Positions 23,301 to 36,622 of a stretch of 64,000 nt of DNA are shown here, piece after piece. Source of the stretch: Nemophila menziesii (Eukaryota; Streptophyta; Magnoliopsida; Boraginales; Hydrophyllaceae); assembly GCA_029959085.1 (NCBI GenBank), contig JARWIR010000094.1:496001-560000 (forward strand), written 5' to 3'. The position numbers were made by a program, and so were the translations under genes. The notes beneath the pieces were generated by a model. It was not told the origin of the DNA and did not search any database. It saw only the letters and a list, made by a program, of their open reading frames with translations. How positions within the stretch are numbered: the first letter of the stretch is position 1; each line of letters begins with the position of its first letter.

Positions 23301-24417
23301 ATAAAGAAATTAAAATCTTAATAAGCAAAGATGAAAAACATCTAAATCAAGTTTTACTAGTATTAATATCATTTTAAATATATATTAATTCAAATAAGGT
23401 AATATATCAAAATTCAACAAATTATATAAGAAAAAAAAACTAATTACACCTCTTTGTATGAATAATAAATTATAAACCATAATTACTATATTTTTCTGAC
23501 TATGTTAACTATATAAAATATGTTTTAATAAATAACGAATAACTCAAAATTTATTCAATTAACCAAAAGATAGAAAAATAAAATAATCTATATAAAATTT
23601 CCGCCTCTCCCTTCCTAAGCCTAGCCTCCAAATTTTCTTGTCTATAAATAACAAATTACACACACAAAAACATCATCAAATTGTAATATTTTTTGTCATT
23701 ATTTTGTAATGATTGATAGAAGGTGTCCGTTCTCAAAGATGCTTCTTTCTCTGTCGATCTTTTCATTTACATGTCAAGTGTATTTTTCTTTTAGAGATCG
23801 TTGACCATTCCATTTCAATCAAATATTCTTTCACAGATTAATCTTTTTATTAATTTTTTATCATCTTGTCATTCTAATAAATGAGGGACATGTATAGTAA
23901 AATTAATGTGTCATGCCTGTAAAATAAAATGTTTAATGGTATTTATATATAAATTTCAGATAAGATAGAGACAAAAGAAGTGTTTAGTACCTTCCATGAA
24001 GAAGCATCTACTTGTGGACAAGCTAACATTTCACTTTGATTTAACGATGATTTGAGAAGAAACAACACGGAGAAGATGAACATTAACACAGTGCTCAAAT
24101 CAATAGCTTATTGCTTCTCCTTTATAATGAATTTACTCTCTTTCTGTACTTTGGATGTTTCTAAAGGCTGGTACTTGATTGATTTTGTATTGTTATTTTC
24201 AATATATTTTATCATAACCTTTATTGTGTGTACATTAATTTTAAAATCTCTCTATTTGAACTTGATTCAAATTATTTCATTTTTTATTTATTGAAATTAT
24301 TATATTAAAATTTTAGTTAGATATTCATGGCTATCAGTCGTTTAATATGGAAAAAAATTTACAAAAAAATTAAAGCTGGACATATTTCTAGCAAACTTTT
24401 ATAGTCATTGAGATTTG
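20364..24417 (+). repeat. Repeat unit U6 (A-to-B transition unit)
   Basis: The left half is subfamily A (GATGATGATACG near 21222, no 23 bp insertion). The right part acquires variants of the second group: TTTTGACAGAAAA near 23086, the ATG-destroying GAAGGTGTCCG near 23719, and TTTCACTTTGATTT in place of TTTATACTTCG near 24029. U6 is thus the junction at which the array passes from one variant group to the other. Its extreme end, GCAAACTTTTATAGTC near 24391, is shared only with the end of U13. Confidence 0.93.
22407..22614. mobile_element. MITE candidate, copy in U6
   Basis: 208 bp, TTA-flanked; one loop change (GAAGCTCCAAC). Confidence 0.5.
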
Positions 24418-26028
24418 CCTGTTGTAATTGTTCCTAATTTTTCAATTATGATGTTTAAGTTCTATATTTCAAGTTTGTGATAAGTTTGTCCTTTTTTTGT
24501 TTTTTCATTATATTATACGTGTCATCCTCTTATGACAGAACAGGAGGACTCTATAGTTGTTTATTAAAATAAATAATCACATAAAATTAACATTAATAAT
24601 GTAAATGCAAACAAAAAAAGATTTTAAATTGTAAGAAAATCGTAAAATGAGTGAGTAAAGTGTTTCATTTACAAGATAAAGGGCTACGTGTTAAAAAGTG
24701 AATCTTTGCTTCAAGCCAATCTCTTTTTCTTTCCTTGCGTAATTAGGGTAGTTTAGGGGACCATGGCCTACCTGAGTTTTGATATTTCATTTTGATCCCT
24801 AAAGTTTAATTTTATAAAAAACAATTTCTGATATCTTGGGTTTCAGAACATTCACTTGGTCCCCCATATTTTAGAGTTAAATCTTAAAGTATTAATTTAT
24901 TTTTTTCTATATAAACTCTTTTTGTTTATATAATTTAAAATAATTTGTATTATTTTCATTCAATACTTCTTGCATAATTATGATTTAATATAAATCCACT
25001 CCAGGGCACAATAAAATTTTAACAGGTTACAATTCCAATTACTCTTTTACCCTTTTTTGTTTTTATTTCTGATATATATTTATTTGATCAAAAATATTTT
25101 AAATTCTAATAATTTTTCCTTCTCTCTCATATCTCTAACCTCCCCTTTCTCGCACGTGAAAACCAGGTTTTGCCATGAGCTTCTGTGAGACGATAGCATA
25201 ATACTGGTTTCAAACACAAGGTATATTTGATTACAAACTTTATTATCCCATTTCTATATAACTTATGCTGATGATACGTATTGTTTAGTCAAATGTGCGA
25301 GCTTATTATCAAACTTTTCTTGATGATAAAACTCAAATATCAGTTGATAAGAAGATCAAGGGTTATGGTCCATTGCTAAAAGACAAGGAAGTGATATTAT
25401 GAATACGTAGGGCATCAGATTCTAATTCAAGAGATTCGGTGGGATGTAGATGATTTTGGAAGTGACGAGATGAAGGATTTAGAGAACAACTTTCTTGGGA
25501 GGCTCCTGGAATGTTAATAGAACAAGAAACAAGAATATGAGGACAGTGCATACAAAATACCGCATCTTGGCTTTAGAAAATTATTGAGTTGCTTTGTTTT
25601 TTTCAATTTTTGAACTCCTAGTCTAATTTTTTAGTTGATTTGTTTTGTCAATTTTTGTACTGCTAATTTTTGTAATGCTAGTCTTTTCTAATAATCATTA
25701 GTATTTTTGTAATAATTAGTAGTAATTTCAATTCAATTTCCTTTCTTTTTGTTATTTCTCTTATTTGAACGTAGTCGTCAAGCAAAATTCCAAAAACTCA
25801 ATGAATTTTCTCGATACTCGGAAAAGTTATTGTACGTACTAAGCATACAATCATACTCAGTACGAGGATACTCAGTCTAGTAACTCAATAAAAAAATTTA
25901 AACACTTAGTAACTTTTTCCGTTACTGAGCACTTTTTCCTATACTCAGTATCTTTTTCCATACTCAATACTCCATACCAGTAACGTTTTTCACACTCGGA
26001 ACGCCATACTCAGAACTTTTTCAGGCGG

Positions 26029-26062
26029 TGGTCGGCGATGGTTGGTGGTTGTGGTCGGTGTT
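26029..26062 (+). repeat. 23 bp GT-rich insertion marking U7-U16
   Basis: U1-U6 read GGTGGTCGGTG followed by AT/CTGAAAATTC; from U7 onward the same place reads GGTGGTCGGCGATGGTTGGT and then GGTTGTGGTCGGTG, 23 bp longer. It looks like a local expansion of a GGTNGT-type simple sequence and is a clean diagnostic of the two halves of the array. Confidence 0.8.
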
Positions 26063-26476
26063 GAAAATTCTTGATAGTTAATGAAGGAGGAGAGAGAAAA
26101 AAGGATATAGAAGGAGAGAGATTAATGGTAATAGAAGAGAAAAAAGAATGAGAGGGTTCATTTGTGGCACCAAGATAGTCTCCAAGACCGAATTCACCCT
26201 ACGATTTTTAGGACCAAAATTATAATTGTGTTATAATTTCTTTGTAGTTTTATATAATAAAATACAAATTTTTATATGTAATTTCATCAGAGACAGGACA
26301 TTGGATCTTGGGTCGTTTAACTTCACCTGCTCTATCAAACTTTTTAAATTTATTTTATCACCTTTTAATTTATTTTATTTGTATATTTTTTTAAATTTTA
26401 AAATATAGATTATGTTGTATAATATAGGGAATTATAACTTAATTAATTTATATGAATTTAATATACAAACAACTTA

Positions 26477-26684
26477 TGGCCCATTTGGAAGTGTTTATTT
26501 TAGAGTAAAAAAACGCTTCTAGAATAAAAATTTAAATTTGAAAAAATTATTTTAAATCTAAAATCACTTTAAGTGTTTTATTAAGATCAGCAACTCATAA
26601 AGTGATTTTAAGAGTTTAAAACACTTTAAAAGTTCGTGAAGCACTTTTAAGTACTTTTTTAAAAAAGCATTTCCAAACAATAAC
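26477..26684. mobile_element. MITE candidate, copy in U7
   Basis: 208 bp. The first base is changed (TGGCCC) and the loop reads TTAAGATCAGCAAC, so this copy is more diverged. Confidence 0.48.
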
Positions 26685-28479
26685 TTATATTACATTTTTA
26701 TTATAGTATAGAGACTGACTTTATTTTTTAAATCGTGGTTATTATTTAGTATTATGAAATTATATTAAGCGTATTTTACTCCTATTTGTTGATGTTAAGT
26801 ATCCGTTATCAAGGGTAGTTTAGGAGTTTTATTTAGTGAAGGTTCTAAAATTCAAAAAAGCGGGAAAATTCTCTATATAGTCCGTGAGTTATATCCTTTT
26901 TCATGGCCTTTTAGTATCGCCTAGGGTGTGATAAAAATATGATAATTAAATACGGATAAACGATGCACTAACAACCTAGACTAATCACGTTACTCACGTC
27001 ATGTATCACATGTTGTATGCAAGTTTTAACGATAAGTCAGATGCAGTCTCAGGGACTTAGTGTGTTATACGAATCACGTCTCACCATTATTGAAATGTGG
27101 TTTAGCAATAGATTTATTAAAACAACATTACTAAATATCAATATCAAATTTTGACAGAAAATATTATATTTAACTATTATAATTAATAACCTATATATTT
27201 AAAGCATGTTCCAATAATATAGCGAGTGTATCCATTTGATAAACCATCTAATTATAAAATTAAAGTATTTAAAAAATTTAATCAACTAGTAATTTACAAA
27301 AATTTGAATTCAAATTCTTCACATAACTGATAGTTTACTATGTATAATAATTATATTAAGCAAATAAAGAAATTAAAATCTTAATAAGCAAAGATGAAAA
27401 ACATCTAAATCAAGTTTTACTAGTATTAATATCATTTTAAATATATATTAATTCAAATAAGGTAATATATCAAAATTCAACAAATTATATAAGAAAAAAA
27501 ACTAATTACACCTCTTTGTATGAATAATAAATTATAAACCATAATTACTATATTTTTTTTACTATGTTAACTATATAAAATATGTTTTAATAAAAAACGA
27601 ATAACTCAAAATTTATTTAATTAACCAAAAGATAGAAAAATAAAATAATCTATATAAAATTTCCGCCTCTCCCTTCCTAACCCTAGCCTCCAAATTTTCT
27701 TGTCTATAAATAACAAATTACACACACAAAAACATCATCAAATTGTAATATTTTGTATCATTATTTTGTAATGATTGATAGAAGGTGTCCGTTCTCAAAG
27801 ATGCTTCTTTCTCTGTCGATCTTTTCATTTTCATGTCAAGTGTATTTTTCTTTTAGAGATCGTTGACCATTCCATTTCAATCAAATATTCTTTCACAGAT
27901 TAATCTTTTTATTAATTTTTTATCATCTTGTCATTCTAATAGATGAGGGACATGTATAGTAAAATTAATGTGTCATGCCTGTAAAATAAAATGTTTAATG
28001 GTATTTATGTATAAATTTCAGATAAGATAGAGACAAAAGAAGTGTTTAGTACCTTCCATGAAGAAGCATCTACTTGTGGACAAGCTAACATTTCACTTCG
28101 ATTTAACGATGATTTGAGAACAAACAACACGGAGAAGATGAACATTAACACAGTGCTCAAATCAATAGCTTATTGCTTCTCCTTTATAATGAATTTACTC
28201 TCTTTCTGTACTTTGGATGTTTCTAAAGGCTGGTACTTGATTGATTTTGTATTGTTATTTTCAATATATTTTATCATAACCTGTATTGTGTGTACATTAA
28301 TTTTAAAATCTCTCTATTTGAACTTGATTCAAATTATTTCATTTTTTATTTATTGAAATTATTATATTAAAATTTTAGTTAGATATTCATGGCTATCAGT
28401 CGTTTAATATGGAAAAAAATTTACAAAAAAATTAAAGCTGGACATATTTCTAGCAAAATTTTATAGTCCTTGAAATTTG

Positions 28480-31400
28480 CCTGTTGTAATTGTTTCTAAT
28501 TTTTCAATTATGATGTTTAAGTTCTATATTTCAAGTTTGTGATAAGTTTGTCCTTTTTTTGTTTTTTCATTATATTATACGTGTCATCCTCTTATAACAG
28601 AATAGGAGCACTTTATAGTTGTTTATTAAAATTAATAATCACATAAAATTAACATTAATAATGTAAATGCAAATAAAAAAAGATTTTAAATTGTAAGAAA
28701 ATCGTAAAATGAGTGAGTAAAGTGTTTCATTTACAAGATAAAGGGCTAAGTGTTAAAAAGTGAATCTTTGCTTCAAGCCAATCTCTTTTTCTTTCCTTGC
28801 GTAATTAGGGTAGTTTAGGGGACCATGGCCCACCCGAGTTTTGATATTTCATTTTGATCCCTAAAGTTTAATTTTATAAAAAACAATTTCTGATATCTTG
28901 GGTTTCACAACATTCACTTGGTCCCCCATATTTTAGAGTTAAATCTTAAAGTATTAATTTATTTTTTTCTATATAAACTCTTTTTGTTTATATAATTTAA
29001 AATAATTTGTATTATTTTCATTCAATACTTCTTGCATAATTATGATTTAATATAAATCCACTCCAGGGCACAATAAAATTTTAACAGGTTACAATTCCAA
29101 TTACTCTTTTACCCTTTTTTGTTTTTATTTCTGAAATATATTTATTTGATCAAAAATATTTTAAATTCTAATAATTTTTCCTTCTCTCTCATATCTCTAA
29201 CCTCCCCTTTCTCGCACGTGAAAACCAGGTCTTGCCATGAGCTCCTGTGAGACGATAGCATAATACTGGTTTCAAACACAAGGTATATTTGATTACAAAC
29301 TTTATTATCCCATTTCTATATAACTTATGCTGATGATACGTATTGTTTAGTCAAATGTGCGAGCTTATTATCAAACTTTTCTTGATGATAAAACTCAAAT
29401 ATCAGTTGATAAGAAGATCAAGGGTTATGGTCCATTGCTAAAAGACAAGGAAGTGATATTATGAATACGTAGGGCATCAGATTCTAATTCAAGAGATTCG
29501 GTGGGATGTAGATGATTTTGGAAGTGACGAGATGAAGGATTTAGAGAACAACTTTCTTGGGAGGCTCCTGGAATGTTAATAGAACAAGAAACAAGAATAT
29601 GAGGACAGTGCATACAAAATACCGCATCTTGGCTTTAGAAAATTATTGAGTTGCTTTGTTTTTTTCAATTTTTGAACTCCTAGTCTAATTTTTTAGTTGC
29701 TTTGCTTTGTCAATTTTTGTACTGCTAATTTTTGTAATGCTAGTCTTTTCTAATAATCATTAGTATTTTTGTAATAATTAGTAGTAATTTCAATTCAATT
29801 TCCTTTCTTTTTGTTATTTCCCTTATTTGAACGTAGTCGTCAAGCAAAATTCCAAAAACTCAATGAATTTTCTCGATACTCGGAAAAGTTATTGTACGTA
29901 CTAAGCATACAATCATACTCAGTACGAGGATACTCAGTCTAGTAACTCAATAAAAAAATTTAAACACTTAGTAACTTTTTCCGTTACTGAGCACTTTTTC
30001 CTATACTCAGTATCTTTTTCCATACTCAATACTCCATACCAGTAACGTTTTTCACACTCGGAACGCCATACTCAGAACTTTTTCAGGCGGTGGTCGGCGA
30101 TGGTTGGTGGTTGTGGTCGGTGTTGAAAATTCCTGATAGTTAATGAAGGAGGAGAGAGAAAAAAGGATATAGAAGGAGAGAGATTAATGGTAATAGAAGA
30201 GAAAAAAGAATGAGAGGGTTCATTTGTGACACCAAGATAGTCTCCAAGACCGAATTCACCCTACGATTTTTAGGACCAAAATTATAATTGTGTTATAATT
30301 TCTTTGTAGTTTTATATAATAAAATACAAATTTTTATATGTAATTTCATCAGAGACAGGACATTGGATCTTGGGTCGTTTAACTTCACCTGCTCTATCAA
30401 ACTTTTTAAATTTATTTTATCACCTTATAATTTATTTTATTTGTATATTTTTTTAAATTTTAAAATATAGATTATGTTGTATAATATAGGGAATTATAAC
30501 TTAATTAATTTATATGAATTTAATATACAAACAACTTAGGGCCCATTTGGAAGTGTTTATTTTAGAGTAAAAAACGCTTCTAGAATAAAAATTTAATTTT
30601 GAAAAAATTATTTTAAATCTAAAATCACTTTAAGTGTTTTTTTAAGAAGCACCAACTCATAAAGTGATTTTAAGAGTTTAAAACACTTTAAAAGTTCGTG
30701 AAGCACTTTTAAGTACTTTTTTAAAAAAGCATTTCCAAACAATAACTTATATTACATTTTTATTATAGTATAGAGACCGACTTTATTTTTTAAATCGTGG
30801 TTATTATTTTATATTATGAAATTATATTAAGCGTATTTTACTCCTATTTGTTGATGTTAAGTATCCGTTATCAAGGGTAGTTTAGGAGTTTTATTTAGTG
30901 AAGGTTCTAAAATTCAAAAAAGCCTGGTATGGGAAAATTCTCTATATAGTCCGTGAGTTATATCCTTTTTTATGGCCTTTTAGTATCGCCTAGGGTGTGA
31001 TAAAAATATGATAATAAAATACGGATAAACGATGCACTAACAACCTAGACTAATCACGTTACTCACGTCATGTATCACATGTTGTATGCAAGTTTTAACG
31101 ATAAGTCAGATGCAGTCTCAGGGACTTAGTGTGTTATACGAATCACGTCTCACCATCATTGAAATGTGGTTTAGCAATAGATTTATTAAAACAACATTAC
31201 TAATCATCAATATGTAATTTTGACAGAAAATATTATATTTAACTATTATAATTAATAACCTATATATTTAAAGCATGTTCCAATAATATAGCGAGTGTAT
31301 CCATTTGATAAACCATCTAATTATAAAATTAAAGTATTTAAACAATTTTATCAACTAGTAATTTACAAAAATTTGAATTCAAATTCTTCACATAACTGAT

Positions 31401-32549
31401 AGTTTACTATGTATAATAATTATATTAAGCAAATAAAGAAATTAAAATCTTAATAAGCAAAGATGAAAAACATCTAAATGAAGTTTTACTAGTATTAATA
31501 TCATTTTAAATATATATTAATTCAAATAAGGTAATATATCAAAATTCAACAAATTATATAAGAAAAAAAAACTAATTACACCTCTTTATATGAATAATAA
31601 ATTATAAACCATAATTACTATTTTTTTTGACTATGTTAACTATATAAAATATGTTTTAATAAAAAACGAATAACTCAAAATTTATTCAATTAACCAAAAG
31701 ATGGAAAAATAAAATAATCTATATAAAATTGCCGCCTCTCCCTTCCTAACCCAAGCCTCAGACATTTTCTTGTCTATAAATAACAAATTACACACACAAA
31801 AACATCATCAAATTGTAATATTTTGTATCATTATTTTGTAATGATTGATAGAATGTGTCCGTTCTCAAAGATGCTTCTTTCTCTGTCGATCTTTTCATTT
31901 TCATGTCAAGTGTATTTTTCTTTTAGAGATCGTTGACCATTCCATTTCAATCAAATATTCTTTCACATATTAATATTTTTATTAATTTTTTATCATCTTG
32001 TCATTCTAATAGATGAGGGACATGTATAGTAAAATTAATGTGTCATGTCTGTAAAATAAATTGTTTAATGGTATTTATGTATAAATTTCAGATAAGATAG
32101 AGACAAAAGAAGTGTTTAGTACCTTCCATGAAGAAGCATCTGCTTGTGGACAAGCTAACATTTCACTTCGATTTAACGATGATTTGAGAAGAAACAACAC
32201 GGAGAAGATGAACATTAACACAGTGCTCAAATCAATAGCTTATTGCTTCTCCTTTATAATGAATTTACTCTTTTTCTGTACTTTGGATGTTTCTAAAGGC
32301 TTGTACTTGATTGATTTTGTATTGTTATTTTCAATATATTTTATCATAACCTTTATTGTTTGTACATTAATTTTAAAATCTCTCTATTTGAACTTGATTC
32401 AAATTATTTCATTTTTTATTTATTGAAATTGTTATATTGAAATTTCAGTTAGATATTCATGGTTATCAATCGTTTAATATGGAAAAAAATTTACAAAAAA
32501 ATTAAAGCTGGACATATTTCTAGCAAAATTTTATAGTCCTTGAAATTTG
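28480..32549 (+). repeat. Repeat unit U8 (subfamily B)
   Basis: Marked by GAGCTCCTGTGAG near 29240, GTTGCTTTGCTTTGTC near 29696, AAATTCCTGATAG near 30127 and AACCCAAGCCTCAGAC upstream of the TATA box near 31748. The first three recur exactly in U14, and the last recurs there with one change. U8 is therefore the counterpart of U14 in the six-unit higher-order register. Confidence 0.94.
30539..30746. mobile_element. MITE candidate, copy in U8
   Basis: 208 bp, TTA-flanked; the A-run after AGAGT is shortened (AAAAAACGC). Confidence 0.5.
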
Positions 32550-35500
32550 CCTGTTGTAATTGTTCCTAATTTTTCAATTATGATGTTTAAGTTCTGTATT
32601 TCAAGTTTGTGATACGTTTGTCCTTTTTTTGTTTTTTCATTACTTGTCATCCTCTTATGACCGAACAGGAGAACAGGAGCACTGTATAGTTATTTATTAA
32701 AATAAATAATCACATAAAATTAACATTAATAATGCAAATGCAAATAAAAAAAGATTTTACATTATAAGAAAATCATAAAATGAGTGAGTAAAGTGTTTCA
32801 TTTACAAGATAAAGGGCTAAGTGTTAAAAAGTGAATCTTTGCTTCAAGCCAATCTCTTTTTCTTTCCTTGCGTAATTAGGGTAGTTTAGGGGACCATGGC
32901 CCACCCGAGTTTTGATATTTCATTTTGATCCCTAAAGTTTAATTTTATAAAAAACAATTTCGGATATCATGGTTTTCAGAACATTCACTTGGTCCCCCAT
33001 ATTTTAGAGTTAAATCTTAAAGTATTAATTTATTTTTTTCTATATAAACTCTTTTTGTTTATATAATTTAATATAATTTGTATTATTTTCGTTCAATACT
33101 TCTTGCATAATTATGATTTAATATAAATCCACTCCAGGGCACAATAAAATTTTAACAGGTTACAATTCCAATTACTCTTTCACCCTTTTTAGTTTTTATT
33201 TCTGATATATATTTATTTGATCAAAAATATTTTAAATTCTAATAATTTTTCCTTCTCTCTCATATCTCTAACCTCCCCTTTCTCGCACGTGAAAATCAGG
33301 TCTTGCCATGAGCTTCTGTGAGACGATAGCATAATACTGGTTTCAAACACAAGGTATATTTGATTACAAACTTTATTATCCCATTTCTATATAACTTATG
33401 CTGAAGATACGTATTGTTTAGTCAAATGTGCGAGCTTATTATCAAACTTTTCTTGATGATAAAACTCAAATATCAGTTGATAAGAAGATCAAGGGTTATG
33501 GTCCATTGCTAAAAGACAAGGAAGTGATATTATGAATACGTAGGGCATCAGATTCTAATTCAAGAGATTCGGTGGGATGTAGACGATTTTGGAAGTGACG
33601 AGATGAAGGATTTAGAGAACAACTTTCTTGGGAGGCTCCTGGAATGTTAATAGAACAAGAAACAAGAATATGAGGACAGTGCATACAAAATATCGCATCT
33701 TGGCTTTAGAAAATTATTGAGTTGCTTTGTTTTGTCAATTTTTGAACTGCTAGTCTAATTTTTTAGTTGCTTTGTTTTGTCAATTTTTGTACTGCTAATA
33801 TTTGTAATGCTAGTCTTTTCTAATAATCATTAGTATTTTTGTAATAATTAGTAGTAATTTCAATTCAATTTCTTTTCTTTTTGTTATTTCCCTTATTTGA
33901 ACGTAGTCGTCAAGCAAAATTCCAAAAACTCAATGAATTTTCTCGATACTCGGAAAAGTTATTGTACGTACTAAGCATACAATCATACTCAGTACGAGGA
34001 TACTCAGTCTAGTAACTCAATAAAAAAATTTAAACACTTAGTAACTTTTTCCGTTACTGAGCACTTTTTCCTATACTCTGTATCTTTTTCCATACTCAAT
34101 ACTCCATACCAGTATCGTTTTTCACACTCGGAACGCCATACTCAGAACTTTTTCAGGCGGTGGTTGGCGATGGTTGGTGGTTGTGGTCGGTGCTGAAAAT
34201 TCTTGATAGTTAATGAAGGAGGAGAGAGAAAAAAGGATATAGAAGGAGAGAGATTAATGGTAATAGAAGAGAAAAAAGAAGGAGAGGGTTCATTTGTGGC
34301 ACCAAGATAGTCTCCAAGACCGAATTCACCCTACGATTTTTAGGACCAAAATTATAATCGTGTTTTAATTTCTTTGTAGTTTTATATAATAAAATACAAA
34401 TTTTTATATGTAATTTCATCAGAGACAAGACATTGGATCTTGGGTCGTTTAACTTCACCTGCTCTATCAAACTTTTTAAATTTATTTTATCACGTTATAA
34501 TTTATTTTATTTGTATATTTTTTAAAATTTTAAAATATAGATTATATTGTATAATATAGGGAATTATAACTTAATTAATTTATATGAATTTAATATACAA
34601 ACAACTTAGGGCCCATTTGGAAGTGTTTATTTTAGAGTAAAAAAACGCTTCTATAATAAAAATTTAAATTTGAAAAAATTATTTTAAATCTAAAATCACT
34701 TTATGTGTTTTTTTAAGAAGCACCAACTCATAAAGTGATTTTAAGAGTTTAAAACACTTTAAAAGTTCGTGAAGCACTTTTAAGTACTTTTTTAAAAAAG
34801 CATTTCCAAACAATAACTTATATTACATTTTATTATAATATAGAGACCGACTTCATTTTTTAAATCGTGGTTATTATTTAATATTATGAAATTATATTAA
34901 GCGTATTTTACTCCTATTTGTTGATGTTAAGTATCCGTTATCAAGGGTAGTTTAGGAGTTTTATTTAGTGAAGGTTCTAAAATTCAAAAAAGCCTGGTAT
35001 GGGAAAATTCTCTATATAGTCAGTGAGTTATATCCTTTTTTATGGCCTTTAGTATCGCCTAGGGTGTGATAAAAATATGATAATAAAATAAATACGGATA
35101 AACGATGCACTAACAACCTAGACTAATCGCGTTACTCATGTCATGTATCACATGTTGTATGCAAGTTTTAACGATAAGTCAGATGCAGTCTCAGGGACTT
35201 AGTGTGTTATACGAATCACGTCTCACCATTATTGAAATATGGTTTAGCAATTGATTTATTAAAACAACATTACTAATCATCAATATCTAATTTTGACAGA
35301 AAATATTATATTTAACTATTATAATTAATAACCTATATATTTAAAGCATGTTCCAATGATATAGCGAGTGTATCCATTTGATAAACCATCTAATTATAAA
35401 ATTAAAGTATTTAAACAATTTTATCAACTAGTAATTTACAAAAATTTGAATTCAAATTCTTCACATAACTGATAGTTTACTATATATAATAAATATGTTA

Positions 35501-36622
35501 AGCAAATAAAGAAATTAAAATCTTAATAAGCAAAGATGAAAAACATCTAAATCAAGTTTTACTAGTATTAATATCATTTTAAATATATATTAATTCAAAT
35601 AAGGTAAAATATCAAAATTCAACAAATTATATAAGAACAAAAAACTAATTACACCTCTTTGTATGAATAATAAATTATAAACCATAATTACTATATTTTT
35701 TTGACTATGTTAACTATATAAAATATGTTTTAATAAAAAACGAATAACTCAAAATTTATTCAATTAACCAAAAGATAGAAAAATAAAATAATCTATATAA
35801 AATTGCCGCCTCTCCCTTCCTAACCCTAACTTCCACATTTTCTTGTCTATAAATAACAAATTACACACACAAAAACATCATCAAATTGTAATATTTTGTA
35901 TCATTATTTTGTAATGATTGATAGAATGTGTCCATTCTCAAAGATGCTTCTTTCTCTGTCGATCTTTTCATTTTCATGTCAAGTGTATTTTTCTTTTAGA
36001 GATCGTTGACCATTCCATTTCAATCAAATATTCTTTCACAGATTAATATTTTTATTAATTTTTTATCATCTTGTCATTCTAATAGATGATAGACATGTAT
36101 AGTAAAATTAATGTGTCATGTCTGTAAAATAAAATGTTTAATGGTATTTATGTATAAATTTCAGATAAGATAGAGACAAAAGAAGTGTTTAGTACCTTCC
36201 ATGAAGAAGCATCTACTTGTGGACACGCTAACATTTAATTTCGATTTAACGATGATTTGAGAAGAAACAACACGGAGAAGATAAACATTAACACAGTGCT
36301 CAAATCAATAGCTTATTGCTTCTCCTTTATAATGAATTTACTCTCTTTCTGTACTTTGGATGTTTCTAAAGGCTGGTACTTGATTGATTTTGTGTTGTTA
36401 TTTTCAATATATTTTATCATAACCTTTATTGTGTTTACATTAATTTTAAAATATCTCTATTTGAACTTGATTCAAATTATTTCATTTTTTACTTATTGAA
36501 ATTATTATATTGAAATTTTAGTTAGATATTCATGGCTATCAGTCGTTTAATATGGAAAAAAATTTACAAAAAAATTAAAGCTGGACATATTTCTAGCAAA
36601 AATTTATAGTCCTTTACATTTG
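32550..36622 (+). repeat. Repeat unit U9 (subfamily B)
   Basis: Marked by a short deletion giving TTCATTACTTGTCATCC near 32636, GACCGAACAGG near 32660, TTTCGGATATCATGG near 32958 and GCTGAAGATACG near 33401. All recur in U15, with one base changed in the first. Its right part has a 4 bp AAAT duplication (ATAAAATAAATACGG near 35084) that is shared with U10. In the 72-codon ORF the ATG is changed to ATA. Confidence 0.94.
34609..34817. mobile_element. MITE candidate, copy in U9
   Basis: 209 bp, TTA-flanked; ACTTTATGTG in the inner stem is shared with U10. Confidence 0.5.

Larger units (their letters stand above)
24418..28479 (+). repeat. Repeat unit U7 (subfamily B)
   Basis: First unit with the 23 bp GT-rich insertion (26031-26060 region). 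It has the shortened GAACAGGAGGACTCTATAG near 24538 and CTACGTGTTAAAAAG near 24685, both shared with the left end of U14. It has a 7 bp deletion giving AAAAAAGCGGGAAAATTC near 26855, shared only with the second copy of the duplicated segment in U12. The micro-ORF start codon is lost (GAAGGTGTCCG). Confidence 0.94.

Noticed and set aside
35820..35831. Telomere-like CTAACCCTAAC
   Set aside because: Only one or two repeats occur, at the same promoter position where other units read related non-telomeric sequence; it is better seen as a telo-box-like promoter element.
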